Part shown: positions 6,798-14,598 of the stretch, in pieces
Layout: each line of letters opens with the position of its first letter
How positions within the stretch are numbered: the stretch's first letter is position 1
Origin: Oscillospiraceae bacterium
GTDB lineage: Bacteria > Bacillota > Clostridia > Oscillospirales > CAG-272
Direction of reading: 5' to 3'
Assembly: GCA_015063625.1 (NCBI GenBank)
Contig: SVTT01000016.1
Span: 1 to 38,815, forward strand
DNA length: 38,815 nt
Translations under genes and position numbers: made by a program
The notes under the pieces: generated by a model
What the model was told of the DNA's origin: nothing
Seen by the model: the letters and a program-made list of their open reading frames with translations, nothing else
Database searches by the model: none

Positions 6798-7739
6798 TCA
6801 CGCCAGCTCCCGCATTGCCTGCTTGATGCGTGCGGCGGATTGCTCCAACAGGCTGCGCTCCTCCTTTGAAAGCGGTATCTCCAGAACCTTCAGAATGCCC
6901 CCTCTGCCAACGATAGAGGGCAGGCTCAGCGAGATCCCGTCAATGCCGTATTTCCCCGCAGTCGCCACCGAAACGGGCAGAACCGTTTCCTCGTCGCGCA
7001 CGATCGCTGTCACGATGCGGCGCACCGCCTCCGCAATGGCGTAGTAGGTGGCGCCCTTGGCGCGGATAATGCTGTATGCCGCATCCCGCACCTCGCAGAA
7101 CAGGCGCTCGCGCTCAGCCCCGTCAAGGAACTTACCGTTGCTGTCGCTGAAGTGGTCAAGATCGATGCCCGAAATGTTGGCGCTGCTGAACACGGCAAGC
7201 TCGGAGTCACCGTGCTCTCCGATGATAAAGGCGTGTACGTTGCGACTGTCCACCGCAAGCCGCTTTCCGATCAGATGCTTCAGGCGCGCTGTGTCAAGCA
7301 CCGTGCCCGAGCCGATCACGCGCTCGGGAGGAAAGCCGGAACGACGGCGGGTCAGCTCGGTGAGTACGTCAACGGGATTGGTGACGGGCAAAAGGATCGC
7401 CTCTTGGTTGTGTTTACAGATTTCACCCACAATGGTGTCGAACACGCGCGCGTTTGCACGCAGCAGATCAAGCCTGGTCTCCCCTTGCTTTTGTGCTGCT
7501 CCGGCGGTGATGATCACAATGCCCGCATCGGCAAGATCGGAGTAATCCCCCGCATAGATCTCCATGGGAGCAAGGAAGGGCAGCCCGTGTCGGAGGTCCT
7601 CTGCCTCGCCCTCGGCACGCTCCTTGTTGATGTCGATGAGCACCATGTCCGAAAAAAGACCGCTTTTCATTAAGGAGAATGCGGTGGTGGCACCCACGTG
7701 ACCGCATCCGATGATCGCGCATTTGCGAATATCCGTCAT
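6798..7739 (-). CDS. ldh: L-lactate dehydrogenase
   Basis: The 313-residue NAD-dependent enzyme reduces pyruvate to L-lactate in the cytoplasm and regenerates NAD+ in fermentation. The Rossmann fold begins with GCGHVG (11-16), and Asp36 after beta-2 sets NAD preference. The active-site loop reads QKQGETR (83-89), with Gln at the position that separates lactate from malate dehydrogenases (malate enzymes carry Arg). Further key residues are Arg89, Asp149 and Arg152 in GSGTVLDTARL, and the catalytic His176 in IGEHGDS. Length is normal for the family. The start has AAGGAG about eight bases upstream on the minus strand. It lies 151 bp downstream of the ferritin-like gene on the same strand, and ends at the shared terminator at 6738-6777. 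Confidence 0.95.
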   Translation of the reverse strand: MTDIRKCAIIGCGHVGATTAFSLMKSGLFSDMVLIDINKERAEGEAEDLRHGLPFLAPMEIYAGDYSDLADAGIVIITAGAAQKQGETRLDLLRANARVFDTIVGEICKHNQEAILLPVTNPVDVLTELTRRRSGFPPERVIGSGTVLDTARLKHLIGKRLAVDSRNVHAFIIGEHGDSELAVFSSANISGIDLDHFSDSNGKFLDGAERERLFCEVRDAAYSIIRAKGATYYAIAEAVRRIVTAIVRDEETVLPVSVATAGKYGIDGISLSLPSIVGRGGILKVLEIPLSKEERSLLEQSAARIKQAMRELA

Positions 7740-7890
7740 TTGATCGCTCCTTTTTTCTTTTTAGTATGAACCGAAACGTGGGAATGATGCGCACGTTTGC
7801 CGAATCATCACGCGGAGCCTCGGGCTTTTGACAGCGCCTTTCCCTTGTCGGCACGATTCTGTCGGTGCTTTTTATGTGTGACGGAAATTC

Positions 7891-8361
7891 TTACGATCTC
7901 TTGAGGCGATCGAGAAAGGATCTTTGCGTGGCGGCATGTGCGCGCTCCTCCTCCGAGAGCGCAAAAAGCAGATCCTTTGCCCCTGGCTCGCTTGCAAGAT
8001 CGGCAAGTGCGGCGTATTCGCCCATGCAGCGCTCCTTTTCGATCATGTCAGCACGCAGCAGCGCTTCCAGGCGTTCCCGATCACGCCCGAGACGGATGGG
8101 GGGAGCAGTGCGCAGTCTAACGCCGGGCGTGGGCAGGATTCCTCGCTTTTGCAAAAAGAGCGCGAGCCTGCGGCACTGACGCATGTCTGCAAGGGCGATC
8201 TCCTCAAGAAGCCTTTCCGCGGCGGGTGAGCAGGAAGCCGCTGCTACCGATTGGTGCAGATAGGTGATCATGGAGGCAAGCTCCTTCTGATACATGCGGT
8301 AAAGCTCTCCCGTGAAGCGGGAAGCCCGTTCGCCTGTGCGAATCCCTTCGTTTCTTTCCAT
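7891..8361 (-). CDS. Ferritin-like four-helix protein
   Basis: The 156-residue protein is entirely alpha-helical with four helices spaced as in the ferritin-like superfamily. Candidate metal ligands are Glu in YQKELASMITYLHQ, Glu in LLEEIALADMRQC, Glu in LLRADMIEKERCMGEY and the E-x-x-H of EEERAHAATQ. The second helix has Gln where the usual E-x-x-H histidine stands, so a complete di-iron centre is uncertain. Relatives in Clostridia include rubrerythrin-like and spore-associated ferritin-like proteins with roles in oxygen or peroxide defence or iron binding. A precise function cannot be given. The start follows AAGGAGGT. It probably shares a transcript with ldh downstream. Confidence 0.6.
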   Translation of the reverse strand: MERNEGIRTGERASRFTGELYRMYQKELASMITYLHQSVAAASCSPAAERLLEEIALADMRQCRRLALFLQKRGILPTPGVRLRTAPPIRLGRDRERLEALLRADMIEKERCMGEYAALADLASEPGAKDLLFALSEEERAHAATQRSFLDRLKRS

Positions 8362-8443
8362 CGTACCTCCTTGTGTAACGCGGTGATATCATGAAAGAGA
8401 GTCAGCTCTCCATAGCAGTATATGTGTAAACCGAGCGCCGCTA

Positions 8444-8472
8444 TTGACATTTCGGGAAAACGGGGCTATAAT
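8444..8472 (+). promoter_or_regulatory. Consensus sigma-A promoter of ktrBA
   Basis: TTGACA (8444-8449), a 17-base spacer and TATAAT (8467-8472) match the consensus exactly. The leader would be short, about 30 bases, which leaves no room for a ydaO-type riboswitch and supports the GTG start at 8507. Confidence 0.92.
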
Positions 8473-8506
8473 GTACATATATTTTGATGGGAAAGGAGAT
8501 GACGGC

Positions 8507-9871
8507 GTGTCGATCGCTTCGATCAAGAAAAAAAGAATGAATTTTGCGGCGAAGATCGCCCTCGGCTTTTTGGTCATCATCCTGCTCGGCACACTGCTGC
8601 TCATGCTGCCCATCTCCTCAAAGGGGCGTACCGCAACGTCTTTTCTTGACGCCTCCTTCACTGCGACCAGTGCCGTGTGTGTCACAGGGCTTGTGCGTGT
8701 GGATACTGCGCTTCACTGGAGCATGTTCGGGCAGACCGTGATCCTCTTGCTCATTCAAACGGGCGGTCTTGGCTTCATGTCACTGGCGCTTGCCCTGATG
8801 CTGCTTTTTCACCGTACCGTCACCGCACATGAGCGAAAGATGGTGTTGCTTTCCTATAATGTCGATCGCTTTGATTCCGCACGCATCATGATCCGCCGCG
8901 TTTTTATGGGAACCTTCGTAGCCGAAGGGATCGGTGCGGTCCTGCTCTGCTTTCGGTTTGTTCCGATGCTCGGTGCGAGGGGCGTTTTCAAAAGCATTTT
9001 TACCTCTGTTTCTGCATTTTGCAATGCAGGCTTTGATCTGATGGGAGATGTCAGCGGAGAGGGTACCTCGATGATGTATTTTGCGGATGATCCGCTGGTC
9101 ACGCTGACTCTCGCGTTTCTGATCATTCTTGGGGGCGTCGGCTTTCTTGTGTTTCACGATGTTGCGAATCTGGTGCGTCACCGTCGCCGTCCTTCGGTTT
9201 ATACCAAGCTGGTTTTGATGATGACCGTGATCGCGATCGGTGTGGGAATGATCTCCTTTGCCGCAGTCGAGTGGAACAACCCCTTGACCATCGGAGGGAT
9301 GACGGTGGGACAAAAGCTGCTTGCCTCCTTCTTTTATTCGGTCACGCTGCGCACCGCCGGCTTTTCTACCATCAATAATGGGGGGATATTGCCCGTCACG
9401 CGTACCGTTGCCGAGATCTTGATGTTTGTCGGTGCGGCGTCCGGATCTACGGCGGGCGGTGTCAAGCTTGTCACGGTGTTTGTACTATTCTTTTTTGTCG
9501 CGAACGTGGTGCTTGGCAGACACCATGCGGTGATCTTCCATCGTCGCATTTCCGAAAGTGCCTTTGTGCGAGCAGTGTCGGTGATCGTGGTGCAGCTGGT
9601 GGCTGTTCTGCTCGGTGCGGCGCTGGCAGCGGCGTGGTCGCCGACGCTCTCTGAGGGTGCTGTGTTCTATGAAGCGGTTTCGGCGATCAGCACCGTCGGG
9701 CTTTCACTGGGCATTACGGCAGAGCTCAGTGCGGCGTCCTCGGTGGTGATGATGATCTTAATGTACTTTGGCAGAGTCGGCATTCTGACCGTCTCTTGTG
9801 CGATCCTGCGACGTCAGGATCATGCCGTCAGCACACTTGAATATCCGGAAGCGAAGATGCTGATCGGCTGA
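8507..9871 (+). CDS. ktrB: Ktr potassium uptake system, membrane subunit KtrB
   Basis: The 454-residue protein has the four M1-P-M2 repeats of the TrkH/KtrB family. Selectivity-filter segments are TATSAVCVTGLV, SAFCNAGFDL, LRTAGFST and STVGLSLGIT, each with the expected glycine. It conducts K+ with Na+ dependence in the cytoplasmic membrane and works with the KtrA ring encoded 11 bp downstream. I chose GTG 8507 because AGGAG (8494-8498) is eight bases upstream and because the frame's earlier TTG at 8444 is the promoter -35 box itself. The first residues (SIASIKKKRMNFAAKIALG) then form a short basic tail before the first membrane helix, which is normal for KtrB. Confidence 0.93.
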   Translation: MSIASIKKKRMNFAAKIALGFLVIILLGTLLLMLPISSKGRTATSFLDASFTATSAVCVTGLVRVDTALHWSMFGQTVILLLIQTGGLGFMSLALALMLLFHRTVTAHERKMVLLSYNVDRFDSARIMIRRVFMGTFVAEGIGAVLLCFRFVPMLGARGVFKSIFTSVSAFCNAGFDLMGDVSGEGTSMMYFADDPLVTLTLAFLIILGGVGFLVFHDVANLVRHRRRPSVYTKLVLMMTVIAIGVGMISFAAVEWNNPLTIGGMTVGQKLLASFFYSVTLRTAGFSTINNGGILPVTRTVAEILMFVGAASGSTAGGVKLVTVFVLFFFVANVVLGRHHAVIFHRRISESAFVRAVSVIVVQLVAVLLGAALAAAWSPTLSEGAVFYEAVSAISTVGLSLGITAELSAASSVVMMILMYFGRVGILTVSCAILRRQDHAVSTLEYPEAKMLIG

Positions 9872-9882
9872 AAGGAGCAACG

Positions 9883-10524
9883 ATGAAAAACTTTTGTGTG
9901 ATCGGACTTGGAAAATTCGGCTATGCGCTGGCAACCTCTCTTGCAAGGAGTGGGTGTCGCGTGCTCGCGATCGACGAAAGCCCCGAACGGATCGAGGCGA
10001 TCGCAGATCTCGTGGACGAGGCGGTGGTCGGTGACGCGACCAATGAGCAGCTTTTGCGTGCTGCGGGTGTGGGGGATTACGATTGTGCCATGATCTGTAT
10101 CACCTCGGTGAACGAGAATCTGTTGCTCGCGATCATGCTGCGAGAGCTTGGTGTCAAATGGGTCGCGGCGCGCGCGATCAACGCAGGGCACAAAAAGGTG
10201 CTTGAACGTATCGGCGTGGATGAAATTGTGTTTCCCGAGCAGGATACGGGAGAGCGCCTCGGATTTTTGCTGGCGCGTGACCGTGTAACCGATTTTATTG
10301 AATTTGCAGGTCACCAGATCGCAGAGATCCATGTGCCGCAAAAGTGGATCGGCAGGACACTGGTCGATCTCCAGATCCGTACCCGTTACGGCGCGAATGT
10401 AGTTGCGGTACGCAATGCTGCCGAGGAGGTGGGAGATGTCACACCGGATCCCATGCGCCCCTTTGCGGAAGGCGATCTGGTCACGCTTTTCGGTACAGCC
10501 GCCAGCATCAGTAAGCTGATCTGA
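9883..10524 (+). CDS. ktrA: Ktr potassium uptake system, RCK regulatory subunit KtrA
   Basis: The 213-residue cytoplasmic protein has an N-terminal RCK_N Rossmann domain with GLGKFG (8-13) and an acidic end to beta-2 (Asp31, AIDESPERIE). It ends in an RCK_C domain (about 130-210: IAEIHVPQKWIGRTLVDLQI). KtrA octamers bind ATP, ADP or NAD(H) and gate KtrB; in Firmicutes the RCK_C domain often binds c-di-AMP, which shuts uptake. Start ATG 9883 follows AAAGGAG, 11 bp after ktrB, so the two are co-translated from one transcript. The operon ends at the hairpin at 10524-10567. Confidence 0.94.
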   Translation: MKNFCVIGLGKFGYALATSLARSGCRVLAIDESPERIEAIADLVDEAVVGDATNEQLLRAAGVGDYDCAMICITSVNENLLLAIMLRELGVKWVAARAINAGHKKVLERIGVDEIVFPEQDTGERLGFLLARDRVTDFIEFAGHQIAEIHVPQKWIGRTLVDLQIRTRYGANVVAVRNAAEEVGDVTPDPMRPFAEGDLVTLFGTAASISKLI

Positions 10525-10567
10525 AAAGAATTCGCCGAGAACGATTTCGTTCTCGGCGGATTCTTTT
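10524..10567. terminator. Bidirectional terminator between ktrA and typA
   Basis: A 21-bp stem (10524-10544/10547-10567, one G-T wobble) begins with AAAA and ends with TTTT. It overlaps the last base of the ktrA stop codon and ends before the typA stop codon on the other strand. Confidence 0.92.
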
Positions 10568-10568
10568 G

Positions 10569-12410
10569 TTATTGTGATTTTTGCATCGCGCGGCGAATGC
10601 GCATCATTTCCTTCATGCGCAGCTCGGTGTTCAGGATCTTTTTGCGCAGACGGATGGATTTGGGGGTGACCTCGATGAGCTCGTCATCGGTGATAAATTC
10701 GATCGCCTCCTCCAGAGAGAAGATCACGGGAGGGGTCAGGAGCAGCTTTTCGTCCGCGCCCTTGGAGCGAATGGCAGTCAGCTGCTTTTCCTGGCAGGGG
10801 TTGACGGCGATGTCATCGTTTTTGGGATTCTCACCCACGATCATGCCCTCGTAGACCTCGGTCTGGGGACCGACAAACAGGTTGCCGCGCTCCTGGGTGT
10901 GGAAAAGACCGTAACGGGTGGTCACACCTGCCTTGGTGGCGACCAGTGCTCCCGTAAAGCGCATCGGGATCTCGCCGCGGTAGGGCTGATAGCTGTCAAA
11001 CACGGTGTTGATCACGCCCTCGCCGTGCGTAGCGGTGAGAAACTCGGAGCGATATCCGATAAGACAGCGGGAGGGGATGAGGTATTCGATACGGGTGCGG
11101 TCGCCTACGGGGTTCATTTCAAGAAGATCGCCCTTGCGCTGACCCAGCTTCTCCACCACGGGACCTACATATTCCTGTGGCACGTCGAGCACCACACGCT
11201 CCATCGGCTCGCACTTGACGCCGTCAATGTCGCGAAAGAGCACGCGGGGGTTGGAGCAGCAGAGCTCATAGCCCTCGCGGCGCATGTTTTCAATGAGAAT
11301 GGAGAGGTGCATCTCGCCTCTGCCCGCCACCTTGAACTCATCGGTGGTGTCGCCGTCTGCCACGCGCAGAGAAACATCGCGCATGACCTCGCGGTAAAGG
11401 CGCTCGCGCAGCTGTCGCGAGGTGACGAATTTGCCCTCTTTTCCCGCAAGGGGACTGCTGTTGACAGCAAAGGTCATTTCCATGGTGGGCTCGCTGACCT
11501 TTACGAATTCAAGCGGCTCGGCTGCGGTGGTGGCAGTGATGGTATCGCCGATGGTAATGGCACTCGCGCCCGAGAAGCACACAATGTCGCCCATGCGCGC
11601 GCTCTCCACGGGTACGCGCGTCAAGCCGTCGATCTGGTAGATCGAAACGATCTTGGTGCGCTTGGGTGTCTCACCCGAGTGATAGTTGCAGATGAGTGCG
11701 TCCTGATTCTGGCGGATCACGCCGCGCTCGATGCGCCCGATACCGATGCGGCCGACGTAGTCGTTGTAGTCAATGGAGGATACCAACAGCTGGAGGGGAC
11801 CCTCCTCGTCCCCCTCGGGGGCGGGGATATAATCGAGAATGGTATCAAAAAGAGGGGTCAGATCCTCGCCCTGCTCGTCGGCACTGCGCGCGGCGGTTCC
11901 CGCGCGGCCCGAGCAGTAAAGGATGGGGCTGTCAAGCTGCTCGTCCGAGGCGTTGAGGTCGATGAGGAGCTCAAGGATCTCGTCCTCCACCTCGCCAAGG
12001 CGTGCGTCGGGCTTGTCGATCTTGTTGATCACCACGATCACGCGGTGATTCAGCTCCAGTGCGCGCTGCAGCACAAATCTTGTCTGGGGCATGGGTCCCT
12101 CGGCGGCGTCAACCAGAAGAATGACACCGTTGACCATTTTGAGAATGCGCTCGACCTCGCCGCCGAAATCGGCGTGTCCGGGCGTGTCGACAATGTTGAT
12201 CTTAACGTCCTTGTAGTGCACGGCGGTGTTTTTGGCAAGAATGGTGATGCCGCGTTCCTTCTCGATGTCACCCGAGTCCATGACGCGGGTCACGGTTTCC
12301 TGATTTTCACGGTAAATACCGCCTTGCTTGAGCATCTGGTCGACCAGCGTGGTCTTGCCGTGGTCAACGTGGGCGATAATGGCAACGTTGCGCAGATCTG
12401 TTCTCAACAT
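10569..12410 (-). CDS. typA: Ribosome-associated GTPase TypA/BipA
   Basis: The 613-residue translational GTPase is of normal length for TypA/BipA. G motifs are complete: AHVDHGKT (13-20), RGITI (about 53-57), DTPGHAD (75-81) and NKID (129-132). EF-G-like domains II, III and V follow, then the TypA-specific C-terminal domain ([20 protein letters not shown], ending with [14 protein letters not shown]). It binds the 70S ribosome near the A site and supports 50S assembly and growth under stress or cold. The start follows GAGGTGA on the minus strand. A good promoter lies about 45 bases upstream. The long open frame on the other strand is a shadow of this gene. Confidence 0.97.
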   Translation of the reverse strand: MLRTDLRNVAIIAHVDHGKTTLVDQMLKQGGIYRENQETVTRVMDSGDIEKERGITILAKNTAVHYKDVKINIVDTPGHADFGGEVERILKMVNGVILLVDAAEGPMPQTRFVLQRALELNHRVIVVINKIDKPDARLGEVEDEILELLIDLNASDEQLDSPILYCSGRAGTAARSADEQGEDLTPLFDTILDYIPAPEGDEEGPLQLLVSSIDYNDYVGRIGIGRIERGVIRQNQDALICNYHSGETPKRTKIVSIYQIDGLTRVPVESARMGDIVCFSGASAITIGDTITATTAAEPLEFVKVSEPTMEMTFAVNSSPLAGKEGKFVTSRQLRERLYREVMRDVSLRVADGDTTDEFKVAGRGEMHLSILIENMRREGYELCCSNPRVLFRDIDGVKCEPMERVVLDVPQEYVGPVVEKLGQRKGDLLEMNPVGDRTRIEYLIPSRCLIGYRSEFLTATHGEGVINTVFDSYQPYRGEIPMRFTGALVATKAGVTTRYGLFHTQERGNLFVGPQTEVYEGMIVGENPKNDDIAVNPCQEKQLTAIRSKGADEKLLLTPPVIFSLEEAIEFITDDELIEVTPKSIRLRKKILNTELRMKEMMRIRRAMQKSQ

Positions 12411-12453
12411 AAAATCACCTCATAGCAAAAGATAAAAACACAAACAACACCTC

Positions 12454-12482
12454 ATTATATCATAAGGCGCCGTAGTTGCCAA
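12454..12482 (-). promoter_or_regulatory. Promoter of typA
   Basis: On the minus strand TTGGCA (12482-12477) and TATAAT (12459-12454) are 17 bases apart, giving a leader of about 35 bases. Confidence 0.8.
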
Positions 12483-12599
12483 GGGGCGCGAATGCGTTTT
12501 TTGTAACTTTTTTGTGATATTGCCCGATAGGAGAGGGAAAGAGGGGAAAGGAGATTTTCGGTGATGCGAGAAAAGAAAAAAGATTTTTCAAAAAAGGGG

Positions 12600-12628
12600 T
12601 TGACAAGGTGGATAAAACGTGGTATAAT
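12600..12628 (+). promoter_or_regulatory. Promoter of the tRNA-Thr-Tyr operon
   Basis: TTGACA (12600-12605), 17 bases and TATAAT (12623-12628) are an exact consensus match, ending 18 bases before the tRNA-Thr 5' end. Confidence 0.92.
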
Positions 12629-12646
12629 CTATCTCGTTCCGAAATC

Positions 12647-12721
12647 GCTGGTGTGGCTCAATGGCAGAGCAGCTGATTTGTAATCAGCAGGTTGATGGTT
12701 CGACTCCGTTCACCAGCTCCA
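12647..12721 (+). tRNA. tRNA-Thr (anticodon TGT)
   Basis: The acceptor stem GCTGGTG/CACCAGC is perfect. The anticodon stem-loop is CTGAT-TTGTAATCAG type with anticodon TGT, reading ACA and related Thr codons. The T loop is TTCGACT. Discriminator T is followed by encoded CCA. First gene of a two-tRNA transcript. Confidence 0.96.
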
Positions 12722-12722
12722 G

Positions 12723-12752
12723 TGATATCGGCGGCAGCCGCCGCCGTTATCA
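12723..12752 (+). other. Spacer hairpin between the two tRNAs
   Basis: CGGCGGC (12729-12735) pairs with GCCGCCG (12740-12746), extended by TGATA/TATCA after one mismatch. It fills most of the 42-base spacer and may guide processing of the dicistronic precursor. Confidence 0.5.
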
Positions 12753-12763
12753 GAACGAAATAG

Positions 12764-12848
12764 GGGAGCGTTCCCGAGTGGCCAAAGGGGACAGACTGTA
12801 AATCTGCTGGCAATGCCTTCGGTGGTCCGAATCCACCCGCTCCCACCA
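12764..12848 (+). tRNA. tRNA-Tyr (anticodon GTA)
   Basis: The acceptor GGGAGCG/CGCTCCC is perfect, and the anticodon loop CTGTAAA carries GTA. A long variable arm (class II), as expected for bacterial tRNA-Tyr, precedes the T arm GGTGGTCCGAATCCACC. Discriminator A and CCA are encoded (12845-12848). Confidence 0.96.
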
Positions 12849-12887
12849 AACCAAAAGCCCGCGCCGAATGGCGCGGGCTTTTGGTTT
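12848..12887 (+). terminator. Terminator of the tRNA operon
   Basis: An 18-bp perfect stem (12848-12865/12870-12887) with loop GAAT ends in CTTTTGGTTT. It starts on the last base of the tRNA-Tyr CCA. Its right half is also the beginning of the 162-bp repeat that follows. Confidence 0.8.
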
Positions 12888-13310
12888 GGCGCGAGTGCGA
12901 TGCCGTGAGGAACACCGCGTGGTCGAAAGAATTTGCTCGCAAATTCTTTCAGGCGCCCGAGAGGGCGCCGAGCGAATCGGCGCGCCATTGCGCGCCGCCA
13001 CCCGCGAGGATCGCACTCACCCGCGCCGAATGGCGCGGGCTTTTGGTTTGGCGCGAGTGCGATGCCGCGAGGAACACTGCGTGGTCGAAAGAATTTGCTT
13101 GCAAATTCTTTCAGGCGCCCGAGAGGGCGCCGAGCGAATCGGCGCGCCATTGCGCGCCGCCACCCGCGGGGATCGCACTCACCCGCGCCGAATGGCGCGG
13201 GCTTTTGGTTTGGCGCGAGTGCGATGCCGTGAGGAACACCGCGTGGTCGAAAGAATTTGCTCGCAAATTCTTTCAGGCGCCCGAGAGGGCGCCGAGCGAA
13301 TCGGCGCGCC
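12861..13310 (+). repeat. 162-bp tandem repeat with hairpins, 2.8 copies
   Basis: Units begin at 12861, 13023 and 13185; the third stops at 13310 inside a hairpin. Where they overlap, copies 1 and 3 are identical, while copy 2 has three substitutions plus one in the tail. Copy 1 contains a 12-bp AT-rich stem (12925-12936/12939-12950), a 7-bp GC stem with a GAGA loop (12952-12958/12963-12969) and another 7-bp GC stem (12979-12985/12990-12996). A 9-bp stem, GAGTGCGAT/ATCGCACTC (12893-12901/13010-13018), encloses them. Because 162 is divisible by three, open frames run through it, but none has a ribosome site. Each unit includes a version of the tRNA terminator stem. Confidence 0.9.
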
Positions 13311-13369
13311 TGTGATCACTTCAAGCAAAATTTTTTTGAAGGAAACTATGTGCAAAACCGTTATTACTC

Positions 13370-13398
13370 TTGACATTGACGCACATTGGGGATATAAT
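13370..13398 (+). promoter_or_regulatory. Promoter of the FNT-family gene
   Basis: TTGACA (13370-13375) and TATAAT (13393-13398) are separated by 17 bases, downstream of the repeat array. Confidence 0.88.
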
Positions 13399-13429
13399 AA
13401 TGGAGATTTTTGTTTGCTTGTGAGGTAGT

Positions 13430-14110
13430 ATGCGTCAGTTTCTACATAAATTTCGTGCATTTTACAGTGCGCTGATCTCGGGACTTGCCATCGGGATCGG
13501 CGTTACGCTTTATCTCTCGTCTGCCAATCAGGTGGTCGGCGCTCTGTTTTTCTCTATGGGGCTCTTTGCGATCTGCACCTTTGACTGGAATCTTTACACG
13601 GGTAAGATCGGCTACATCGCGGATATGCGGCATCCCGTGGAGTGCCTTCTGGTATGGCTTGGCAATCTGGTGGGTTGCACAGTCACGGGCATCCTCGTCA
13701 GACTGGCGCGTCCGGGGCTTGTTTCGGTGGCGCATTCGCTGGTCGCGGCAAAGCTGGAGCTCCCATGGTGGCGTGCCTCGATCCTTGCCGTTTTTTGCGG
13801 TGTGCTGATGTATCTTGCCGTGCAAAATTACCGTGAGAATCCACACTATCTTGGCAAATGCCTCGGCATCTTCTTGTTTGTGCCTGCCTTTATTCTTTGC
13901 GGCTTTGAGCACAGCATTGCCGATATCGGCTATTTTGCCGTGGGACTTACCTCGGTAGACGGGCTCTTGTCGGCGCTGCTCTTTTTGCTGAATATATCGG
14001 TCTTTAACGGCGTCGGTGCGATCGGCTTCCGTGCCATGACCAAGGTGATCGGATGGCTGAAGGCGCGTGAGGATGCGCTCGCGGCATCGGATGAACCCCA
14101 AAGGGACTGA
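13430..14110 (+). CDS. Formate/nitrite transporter (FNT) family channel
   Basis: The 226-residue protein has six hydrophobic segments with the two-fold FNT layout. Characteristic pieces are the early loop LSSANQVVGALFFSMGLF, the segment LVWLGNLVGCTVTGIL, and CGFEHSIADIGYF (about 157-169), which contains the central histidine used for proton transfer in FocA/NirC. FNT proteins form pentameric channels for formate, nitrite, hydrosulfide or acetate and lactate. No formate lyase, nitrite reductase or sulfite reductase gene is adjacent, so the substrate is open. It is a little shorter than FocA. The start follows GAGGT. The gene has its own promoter and terminator. Confidence 0.88.
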   Translation: MRQFLHKFRAFYSALISGLAIGIGVTLYLSSANQVVGALFFSMGLFAICTFDWNLYTGKIGYIADMRHPVECLLVWLGNLVGCTVTGILVRLARPGLVSVAHSLVAAKLELPWWRASILAVFCGVLMYLAVQNYRENPHYLGKCLGIFLFVPAFILCGFEHSIADIGYFAVGLTSVDGLLSALLFLLNISVFNGVGAIGFRAMTKVIGWLKAREDALAASDEPQRD

Positions 14111-14150
14111 GGTTGGGGTACCTACCGTAAAGCAGTTTAATAAGAAGTCA

Positions 14151-14179
14151 AAAAGGACGAGATTTTTCTCGTCTTTTTT
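14151..14179 (+). terminator. Terminator after the FNT gene
   Basis: GACGAGA (14156-14162) pairs with TCTCGTC (14167-14173) around TTTT and is followed by six T. Confidence 0.88.
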
Positions 14180-14535
14180 GCACACTATCTTGCCTGCAAG
14201 GTATAGTGTGTTATACCGTATTTTGTTTTCGGGTGGTAAAGAAGTGATGTTTTTGCTTACGCAAAAGTGATGTTATTCGCTTCGCTCATAATGATGTTGC
14301 GCCCGTAGGTCGCGAGTGATGTGATGTTTGCCCACTACGCCGTCAGGCGTAACATCACTTACGCAGTAAACATCATTGCCGAAGGCAACATCACTTGCCC
14401 GTAAGGGCAAACATCGCTCGGCGACCTGCGATAAAGCAGGTCGCCGTTCAGTCCCTTTTTACTTGTCGGCAGGCAGTGTGAGCACGGTGTGCACCGTCGG
14501 TCAAAAAGGAAATGCCGATACTTTTTCTTTTTTTG
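14180..14535. other. Non-coding interval, mostly repeat elements
   Basis: No gene is seen. The interval holds the modular palindrome at 14244-14417, a 10-bp GC hairpin (14420-14429/14436-14445) and a small palindrome around GGTATA/TATACC near 14201-14218. Short hairpins dominate it. Confidence 0.6.
14244..14417. repeat. Modular palindrome of GTGATGTT units
   Basis: Four GTGATGTT-like units on the plus strand (14244, 14267, 14291, 14321) face four reverse-complement AACATCAC-like units (14351, 14369, 14387, 14410). Short unrelated hairpins lie between units, for example TTTTGC-TTAC-GCAAAA, TTGCC-GAA-GGCAA and TTGCCC-GTAA-GGGCAA. The whole can fold as one long arm with side hairpins. It has no coding potential. 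Confidence 0.75.
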
Positions 14536-14564
14536 TTGTGTTTTTTCATGATTTGTGGTAGAAT
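14536..14564 (+). promoter_or_regulatory. Probable promoter of the DUF2156 gene
   Basis: TTGTGT (14536-14541) and TAGAAT (14559-14564) are 17 bases apart. The -35 box is poor, the -10 box fair. Confidence 0.5.
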
Positions 14565-14598
14565 AGAAAGCAGAGATCGATGGAAACGAGGTTGTTTC

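Noticed and set aside
8444-8506. TTG or ATG starts for KtrB upstream of 8507
   Set aside because: The TTG at 8444 is the promoter -35 box and the ATG at 8471 overlaps the -10 box, so neither can be in the message. GTG 8507 has a proper ribosome site.
8473-8506. c-di-AMP (ydaO) riboswitch before ktrBA
   Set aside because: The leader is only about 30 bases, far too short for this riboswitch.
10581-12425. 614-codon open frame opposite typA
   Set aside because: It mirrors typA almost exactly and arises from codon bias in GC-rich sequence. It has no family resemblance, and the typA frame has all GTPase motifs.
12861-13310. CRISPR array
   Set aside because: The units are 162 bp, contiguous and nearly identical throughout, with no unique spacers and no cas genes.
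12868-13428. Repetitive 54-residue protein read through the 162-bp repeats
   Set aside because: The repeat length is a multiple of three, so frames stay open on both strands. There is no ribosome site, and the hairpins explain the sequence better.
14244-14417. CRISPR-like short repeats
   Set aside because: The 8-base units occur in both orientations with hairpins between them. Repeat length and spacing do not fit CRISPR.
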